In this document: positions 5,888 to 10,975 of the stretch, in pieces
Layout: every line of letters starts with the position of its first letter
Position numbering within the stretch: the first letter of the stretch is position 1
Source of the DNA: Thermogutta sp.
GTDB taxonomy: Bacteria; Planctomycetota; Planctomycetia; Pirellulales; Thermoguttaceae
Assembly: GCF_014359955.1 (NCBI RefSeq)
Contig: NZ_JACIYL010000059.1
Span: 1-10,975, forward strand
Reading direction: 5' to 3'
DNA length: 10,975 nt
Program-made: the position numbers and the translations under genes
The notes under the pieces: generated by a model
Told to the model about the DNA's origin: nothing
Seen by the model: the letters and a program-made list of their open reading frames with translations, nothing else
The model's database searches: none

Positions 5888-6895
5888 TCAGATGGGCACT
5901 CCTGTGAACGACGTGATGGCCTTCATGTAGTTCCCGCGCTCAAACACCTCGGGATTCGGGCAGTTCTTGTGGCTCATACTGCCTTTCATTTGCTCGACGG
6001 ATTCGTATTCCTGCTCCTCCATCCACTGCTCGATCTGCTGGAGGAACGTCTTGATACAGCCAAACCCCTGCTTGTAGAGCACTGACGCCAGCATCACCAC
6101 ATCGGCACCGGCCAGAACGGATTTGATCACAGCCTCTGCCGAGTGGGCTCCACCCGTGAGTGCCAGGGAAGCGTTAACCCTTCCGTACAAAATGGCGATC
6201 CACCGCAAAGGCAGCAGTAGCTCGAACTCGGTGCTCAGCACCAGGTGCGGCTTTGTTTCCAGGGTATCCAGACGGATATCTGGCTGGAGAAACCTGTTGA
6301 AAAGGACCAACCCCCGAGCACCGGCATCCACAAGCTGTCTGGCAAAATGCCCGACAGAGCTGAAATAAGGGCCGATTTTCACGGCTACTGGTATCGACAC
6401 CGAGGAAGCCACCGCTTTGACGAGACTGAGATACTGGGCTTCCACCTCGGCTCCGGAGCGCTCCAGATCGGCAGCCACGAAGTAGATGTTCAGCTCGATC
6501 GCGTCGGCACCGGCCTCTTCGAAGAGCTTGGCATACCGAATCCAGGAGCCCTCAGTCGTGCCGTTGAGACTGGCGATGACAGGGATTGACAGGCAACGTT
6601 TGGCGGTCTGAATCCTGTCAAGATATTCGTCCGTTCCCAGCCGATATTCTTCCGGTTCAGGGAAATAGGAAAGGGCCTCCGCGAAGCTGTCGGTACCAAA
6701 CTCATGGACTCGGGCCAGATTCTCCTCCTCCGCCAGAATCTGCTCCTCGAACAGAGAGGGCAGTACAATCGCCGCTGCCCCGGCATCTTCCAGCCGTCTC
6801 TGGTTATCGAGCGATTCAGTGAGCGGGCAGGCCGCCGCCACGATTGGGTTTTTCAATTCCAACCCCAGGTAATGCGTACGTAGATCAACACTCAT
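5888..6895 (-). CDS. Dihydroorotate-dehydrogenase-like flavoprotein, partner of PFOR
   Basis: The 335-residue product has the TIM-barrel pattern of the dihydroorotate dehydrogenase (PyrD) family: N-terminal LRTHYLGLELKNPIVAA, IPVIASLNG at 104-112, AGADAIELNI at 128-137, a likely FMN-contacting Lys173 in VKIGP, and GGAHSAEAVIKSVLAGADVVML at 248-269. The loop that normally follows ELN and carries the catalytic Cys or Ser (N-x-S-C/S-P-N) reads instead N136-I-Y-F-V-A-A-D. It therefore lacks both the catalytic base and the orotate-binding Asn, so it is unlikely to make orotate. Database names of the form dihydroorotate dehydrogenase-like protein are used for this group. ATG 6895 is chosen because GCGGAGGAG lies just before it; an in-frame GTG at 6925 is upstream of that site and overlaps the nifJ stop. 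It follows nifJ after 26 bases, so it is in the same operon. Its substrate is unknown; a redox role linked to pyruvate oxidation is inferred. Confidence 0.85.
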   Translation of the reverse strand: MSVDLRTHYLGLELKNPIVAAACPLTESLDNQRRLEDAGAAAIVLPSLFEEQILAEEENLARVHEFGTDSFAEALSYFPEPEEYRLGTDEYLDRIQTAKRCLSIPVIASLNGTTEGSWIRYAKLFEEAGADAIELNIYFVAADLERSGAEVEAQYLSLVKAVASSVSIPVAVKIGPYFSSVGHFARQLVDAGARGLVLFNRFLQPDIRLDTLETKPHLVLSTEFELLLPLRWIAILYGRVNASLALTGGAHSAEAVIKSVLAGADVVMLASVLYKQGFGCIKTFLQQIEQWMEEQEYESVEQMKGSMSHKNCPNPEVFERGNYMKAITSFTGVPI

Positions 6896-6921
6896 GTTCA
6901 GCTCCTCCGCTGGGTGAATCC

Positions 6922-9900
6922 TCACTCGCCATCACCGCCAGAAACTGCCCCGGAACGTGCCAGGGCCGCGCTGAGATTCTCGTACAGCGCGTACCGGAAA
7001 TTGATGTCTTCCTGACCGAGCTGGAACAACTGCTCGGCACGCTCGGGTTTCGAGCGACTCAAGATGGCAAACCGAGCCTGCTTGAGGGCGAAGTCCTTGA
7101 AGGCCCCCTTGGGTGGGCGACTGTCCACATGGAGCGGCTGCTCTTTGTCACGCGGGTCATAATGATAGAGTGGCCAGTAACCGCATGCCACCGCTTCTTT
7201 CTGGTATTCCATACCTTTCGCTATATCGATGCCCCACCCAATGCAGTGACAGAGGGCGATGATAACTGAGGGTCCCCGGAACGACTCCGCCGCCCGAATG
7301 ACCTTGATCGCATGCAGCGGATTGGCACCCAGCGAAATCTGGCCCACGAAAACATTTCCGTACGACATCGCAATCAGGCCGAGGTCTTTCTTGCGACTCG
7401 GTTTCCCCGCCGCTGCGAATTTGGCCACCGCGCCTCGGAAAGTGGCCTTCGAGGCCTGACCGCCGGTATTGGAATAGACCTCCGTGTCCATAACGAGGAG
7501 GTTGATATCCCGACCGGAGGCCAGGACGTGGTCGAGGCCGCCAAAACCGATGTCGTAGGCCCAGCCGTCCCCACCGAAGCTCCAGATGCTGCGGCGGATC
7601 AGATAATCTGCCGAGGCAAGGAGATTCGCCGCATCGTCACCCGGTATCTGGGCGAGCTTCTTCTTAAGCTCGGCTACCAATTGCCGCTGCTTGGCGATTT
7701 GCTCATCCGTCTCCTGTGGATTGTTCAAAAGCTCGGTTACCAGGTTGTCACCAATCTGAGAGGCCAGCTTTTTGAGAAGCCCCGTGGCGTAATCAATCTG
7801 CTGGTCTACCGCCAGCCGCATGCCGAAACCAAATTCGGCTGCGTCCTCAAATAGGGAATTGTTCCAGGTGGGGCCCCGGCCTTCGTGGTTGGTCGTGTAG
7901 GGCGTGCAGGGCAAATTGCCGCCATATATCGACGAACACCCTGTCGCATTGGCGATCATCATGCGATCCCCGAAAAACTGGGTGATAAGTTTGACGTAGG
8001 GTGTTTCACCGCAGCCGGCACAGGCGCCGGAGAATTCAAACAGCGGCAGCAAAAGCTGCGAGCCTTTGACCGTATCGACAGCCACCTTGCTGCGTTCGAT
8101 GTCCGGGATGCGGAGGAAGAAGTCGAAGCATGCCCGCTCCCGTTCCAGATGGTCCAGCTTGAACAGCATGTCGATGGCCTTGTGTTTGGCCACCTCTTTG
8201 TCGCGGACGGGGCAAACCTCCACACACAGGCCGCAACCCGTGCAATCATCCGGAGCAACCTGCACCGTCATGTGGTAGCCGGGATATTCCTTACCCCGCC
8301 ACGGTGCCGACTTGAAGCCCTCCGGAGCTTTTTCGAGGAGGGCCGGATCATAGACCTTCATCCGAATGGCTGCATGCGGGCAGACCAGCGAGCAGAGCCC
8401 GCACTGGATGCAGATCTTCGGATCCCAGATCGGAATCTCCAGGGCAATGCTGCGCTTTTCGTATTTCGTTGTCCCTGTGGGGAACGTCCCGTCTACCGGC
8501 AGGGCACTCACCGGCAATTCGTCGCCGCGGTAGGCGATCATGGGGCCCAGCACATTCTTGACGAATTCCGGAGCGTCCTCCGGCACCGGCGGCAGCATGT
8601 GAATCTTGGAGGTCACCTCGCTGGGGTATTTGACCTCTTGGAGTGACTCCAAAGCCTTGTCCACGGCCGCAAAGTTCTTTTCAATGATCGCCGAACCGCC
8701 TTTCTTACCGTAGGTGGCGACGATCATGTCCTTGATCTCTTTGATGGCCTGTTCCACTGGAATGATGTTGGCCAGCTTGAAGAAACAGGTCTGCATGACC
8801 GTGTTGATACGCACACCGAGGCCCGTCTCTTTGGCCACGCGGTAGGCATCCACCACGTAGAACTTCAGCTTCTTGTCGATGATCTGCTTTTGGACTTCGG
8901 CGGGCAGGTGGTCCCACACCTCCTCGGCCGGGAAGGGACTATTGAGAAGGAAGGTCGCTCCCTCTTCCGCCGCCGCCAGAACATCAATCCGTTCCAGGAA
9001 ATGGAACTGATGGCACGCCACAAAATTGGCCTTGTTGATGAGGTATGAGCCCTTAATCGGCCGCGGACTGAAGCGGACGTGGGAGATCGTCATCGACCCC
9101 GCTTTGCGGGAGTCGTACACGAAGTACCCCTGGGCGTAGAAGGGAGTGTTCTCGCCGATGATCTTGACCGAACTTCGGTTTGCTGAAACGGTCCCGTCGC
9201 TTCCCAGTCCGTAAAACAGGGCCCGCACCACATCTGGCGGCTCAATGGACAAGTTCGGATCGTAATCCAGACTCAAATGAGTGACATCGTCTTTGATACC
9301 GACCGTGAAATGCCGCTTGGGCTGCGGTTTCTTCAATTCCTCAAAGACCGCCAGCGCCATGGCGGGGTTGAATTCCTTGGAGGACAGACCGTACCGACCT
9401 CCGATGACAAGCGGCGTCGGTGCACCCGGTGCATGGTCCGCCCATTTCTCAGAGATCGCCGTCACCACGTCGAGGTAGAGGGGCTCGCCGATCGCTCCAG
9501 GTTCCTTCGTCCGATCCAGCACCGCAACGCGGCGGACCGTGGTGGGTAGTGCCCGCACAAAAGCCTCCGCATCGAACGGGCGATAGAGACGAACTTTCAC
9601 GAGCCCCACCTTTTCACCCCGTTCGACGAGGTAATCGACTGCTTCTTCCACCACGCCGGTTCCGGACGCCATCGCCACGATGACGCGTTCCGCATCCGGC
9701 GCCCCCACATAATCAAAGAGGTGATATTGCCGTCCGAAAAGCTGGGCGAATTTGTCCATCGCCTTTTGGACGATGGCAGGGGTCTTCATATAGAACGGAT
9801 TGCACGCCTCACGTGCCTGGAAAAAGACGTCTGGATTCTGGGCCGTTCCCCGCAAAACGGGTTTCTCCGGAGACATAGCCCGTTGGCGGTGAGCCTGCAC

Positions 9901-10500
9901 CAACTCCATATCGATCATCTTCCGCACGTCATCATCGCTGAGCTGTTCGATCTTGGCGACCTCGTGAGAGGTGCGGAAGCCATCGTAGAAGTGAATGAAC
10001 GGCACGCGGGCTTCCAGCGTCGCCGCATAAGCAATGAGGGCCAGGTCCTGTGCCTCTTGAACCGATGCCGACGCCAGCAGCGCCCACCCCGTGGTCCGGC
10101 AGGCCATCACGTCGCTGTGGTCTCCAAAGATGGAAAGAGCATGGGTGGCGACGGTGCGGGCGGTCACATGGAAGACTGCCGGCGTCAGTTCCCCAGCGAT
10201 CTTGAACAAATTGGGGATCATCAACAGCAGCCCCTGCGAGGCCGTGAAGGTTGACGAGAGCGCTCCCCCTTGCAGGGCGCCGTGGCAGGCTCCAGCGGCA
10301 CCCGCCTCACTCTGCATTTCCACAACCTGGGGCACGGCACCGAAGATATTCTTTCGGCCCGCAGCCGCCCAGGCATCCGGCAATTCACCCAGGGTGGACG
10401 ATGGCGTGATCGGATAGATCGCCATCACCTCCGAGCAAAGATGGGCAATGTTGGCGGTCGCCTCATTTCCTTCAACGGTGACGAAACGCTTCTCGGCCAC
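6922..10500 (-). CDS. nifJ: Pyruvate:ferredoxin (flavodoxin) oxidoreductase
   Basis: This 1192-residue single-chain enzyme converts pyruvate, CoA and oxidised ferredoxin to acetyl-CoA, CO2 and reduced ferredoxin in the cytoplasm. Visible parts in order: the pyrimidine-binding domain with YPITPSS at 29-35, Glu65 in MQSEAGAAG and Arg115; the transketolase-C-like domain (about 260-400); a ferredoxin-like insert with two 4Fe-4S motifs (Cys697, 700, 703, 707 and Cys753, 756, 759, 763); and the TPP domain with GDGW at 977-980, DTEVYSNTGGQ at 1005-1015 including Asn1011, and the proximal-cluster cysteines Cys827, Cys830, Cys855 and Cys1086. From the TPP-domain cluster on, positions run a constant 15 ahead of the Desulfovibrio africanus enzyme as I recall it. 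The protein ends where that enzyme's oxygen-protecting C-terminal extension would begin, so the extension is absent. GTG 10500 is preceded by AGAGGAG at 8 bases. It is the first gene of a two-gene operon. Confidence 0.97.
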   Translation of the reverse strand: MAEKRFVTVEGNEATANIAHLCSEVMAIYPITPSSTLGELPDAWAAAGRKNIFGAVPQVVEMQSEAGAAGACHGALQGGALSSTFTASQGLLLMIPNLFKIAGELTPAVFHVTARTVATHALSIFGDHSDVMACRTTGWALLASASVQEAQDLALIAYAATLEARVPFIHFYDGFRTSHEVAKIEQLSDDDVRKMIDMELVQAHRQRAMSPEKPVLRGTAQNPDVFFQAREACNPFYMKTPAIVQKAMDKFAQLFGRQYHLFDYVGAPDAERVIVAMASGTGVVEEAVDYLVERGEKVGLVKVRLYRPFDAEAFVRALPTTVRRVAVLDRTKEPGAIGEPLYLDVVTAISEKWADHAPGAPTPLVIGGRYGLSSKEFNPAMALAVFEELKKPQPKRHFTVGIKDDVTHLSLDYDPNLSIEPPDVVRALFYGLGSDGTVSANRSSVKIIGENTPFYAQGYFVYDSRKAGSMTISHVRFSPRPIKGSYLINKANFVACHQFHFLERIDVLAAAEEGATFLLNSPFPAEEVWDHLPAEVQKQIIDKKLKFYVVDAYRVAKETGLGVRINTVMQTCFFKLANIIPVEQAIKEIKDMIVATYGKKGGSAIIEKNFAAVDKALESLQEVKYPSEVTSKIHMLPPVPEDAPEFVKNVLGPMIAYRGDELPVSALPVDGTFPTGTTKYEKRSIALEIPIWDPKICIQCGLCSLVCPHAAIRMKVYDPALLEKAPEGFKSAPWRGKEYPGYHMTVQVAPDDCTGCGLCVEVCPVRDKEVAKHKAIDMLFKLDHLERERACFDFFLRIPDIERSKVAVDTVKGSQLLLPLFEFSGACAGCGETPYVKLITQFFGDRMMIANATGCSSIYGGNLPCTPYTTNHEGRGPTWNNSLFEDAAEFGFGMRLAVDQQIDYATGLLKKLASQIGDNLVTELLNNPQETDEQIAKQRQLVAELKKKLAQIPGDDAANLLASADYLIRRSIWSFGGDGWAYDIGFGGLDHVLASGRDINLLVMDTEVYSNTGGQASKATFRGAVAKFAAAGKPSRKKDLGLIAMSYGNVFVGQISLGANPLHAIKVIRAAESFRGPSVIIALCHCIGWGIDIAKGMEYQKEAVACGYWPLYHYDPRDKEQPLHVDSRPPKGAFKDFALKQARFAILSRSKPERAEQLFQLGQEDINFRYALYENLSAALARSGAVSGGDGE

Positions 10501-10622
10501 GGCTCAATCTCCTCTTGATCTATGCCCAATACGGCGGCAAAACTTTTTTACCCTGTGCAGTGATCATGGCTGATCCACGACCAACAACGCGCTGATGCCC
10601 ACCGGACACCCTCGCCCGGCAG

Positions 10623-10645
10623 TTTTCCGGAAATGTTCCGGGGAA
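10623..10645 (+). repeat. Short inverted repeat upstream of nifJ
   Basis: CCGGAA (10627-10632) and TTCCGG (10636-10641) flank a 3-base loop. Outward U-G, U-G, U-A and U-A pairs can extend the stem to 10 bp on plus-strand RNA. As DNA it could be an operator for nifJ; no T tract makes it a terminator. Confidence 0.3.
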
Positions 10646-10950
10646 GATCCCCCTCTATCGCGCGGCAGATTCGCTGATACCGACCACCCGGCCGGTCACA
10701 CGGAAGAGCCAAAACATCAACGATGAGGTCGGCAGAAGCTGCCATTCCCCTGAGATTGCACATCTCCCTGATCTCGTCTCATTCCCGGAAGCTCAAACCG
10801 TAAGCGTACTGATTTCTCCTGGCCGTTGCAAGCTGCGGCGGCTCGCCCTCCTCCCAAAATCTGTCCGGTCCCTACCCTCCCTCGCACTTCAAATGGCGGT
10901 GGTCACCAACTTGCAGGCGATCCGTAGCTGGCCCCAAACTGCGTTCCTCG

Positions 10951-10956
10951 TATAAT
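10951..10956 (+). promoter_or_regulatory. Candidate -10 box for a gene beyond the right edge
   Basis: A perfect TATAAT, followed by T as at the rnc promoter, lies 19 bases from the window end and points out of it. The sequence 17 bases upstream (CTGGCC) is a poor -35. Confidence 0.3.
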
Positions 10957-10975
10957 TCCACTGCCTGGTTATGAC

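Larger units (their letters stand above)
10501..10975. other. Intergenic region upstream of nifJ, no convincing gene
   Basis: No supported gene is seen in these 475 bases. They should carry the nifJ promoter on the minus strand, but no clear -35/-10 pair was found. A minus-strand open frame (10548-10763) has neutral third-position composition and a ribosome site too close to its ATG. The right end holds a plus-strand TATAAT. Confidence 0.5.

Noticed and set aside
6896..6925. Upstream GTG start for the PyrD-like gene
   Set aside because: The strong GGAGGAG lies between it and ATG 6895, and it would overlap the nifJ stop.
7885..8646. Plus-strand open frame of 253 codons
   Set aside because: Antisense to the Fe-S region of nifJ, which is certain.
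10562..10575. Small hairpin GATCA/TGATC upstream of nifJ
   Set aside because: Five pairs with a 4-base loop are expected by chance and no tail or conserved motif is attached.
10548..10763. 71-codon minus-strand frame upstream of nifJ
   Set aside because: Third codon positions are not GC-biased like the real genes, the GGGAG sits one base from the ATG, and no family is recognised.

Overview
The window is a GC-rich bacterial chromosome segment with closely packed housekeeping and energy genes. Several features together suggest a member of the Planctomycetota or a relative: a lysine-repeat histone-H1-like protein, a two-gene M16B peptidase pair, a large one-chain pyruvate:ferredoxin oxidoreductase with a dihydroorotate-dehydrogenase-like partner, frequent GTG starts, and a Tyr/His/Pro-rich envelope-type protein tail at the left edge. 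No rRNA marker is present, so this placement is an inference.

Layout from left to right. The 3' end of a plus-strand Tyr/His-rich protein (3-191) is followed by about 250 bases with no clear gene. Next is a minus-strand pair of overlapping M16 peptidase genes: the upstream one (1674-2933) has lost the zinc motif and the downstream one (446-1693) keeps it, so they probably form a heterodimer. A 356-base divergent intergenic region (2934-3289) holds outward-facing promoter candidates and a long, near-perfect RNA hairpin in the leader of the RNase III gene rnc (3290-4084, plus). A PP-loop/NFACT-R-type predicted tRNA thiolation enzyme (4132-5130, plus) follows rnc. A bidirectional hairpin terminator separates it from a convergent minus-strand gene for a 79-residue lysine-repeat protein (5315-5554). 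That gene has a long leader with a strongly folded element (5688-5760) and a promoter candidate just upstream. A rho-independent terminator (5819-5854) closes the next minus-strand operon: nifJ (6922-10500) and a dihydroorotate-dehydrogenase-like gene (5888-6895). The last 475 bases have no convincing gene but carry a perfect TATAAT box pointing off the right edge.

How the genes work together. The nifJ operon makes a pyruvate:ferredoxin oxidoreductase for acetyl-CoA and reduced ferredoxin, plus a flavoprotein-like partner that lacks the normal catalytic loop of dihydroorotate dehydrogenase. rnc and the PP-loop gene form a small RNA-processing/RNA-modification unit. The M16 pair is a cytoplasmic split-active-site peptidase. 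The lysine-repeat protein is likely a nucleoid protein.

No CRISPR, insertion sequence, tRNA, rRNA or phage genes were seen. The most interesting signals are the two structured leaders: a 23-bp hairpin in the leader of rnc, suggesting RNase III autoregulation, and a two-helix element in the leader of the histone-like gene. In both, G-U wobbles favour the folded RNA on the strand of the downstream gene.
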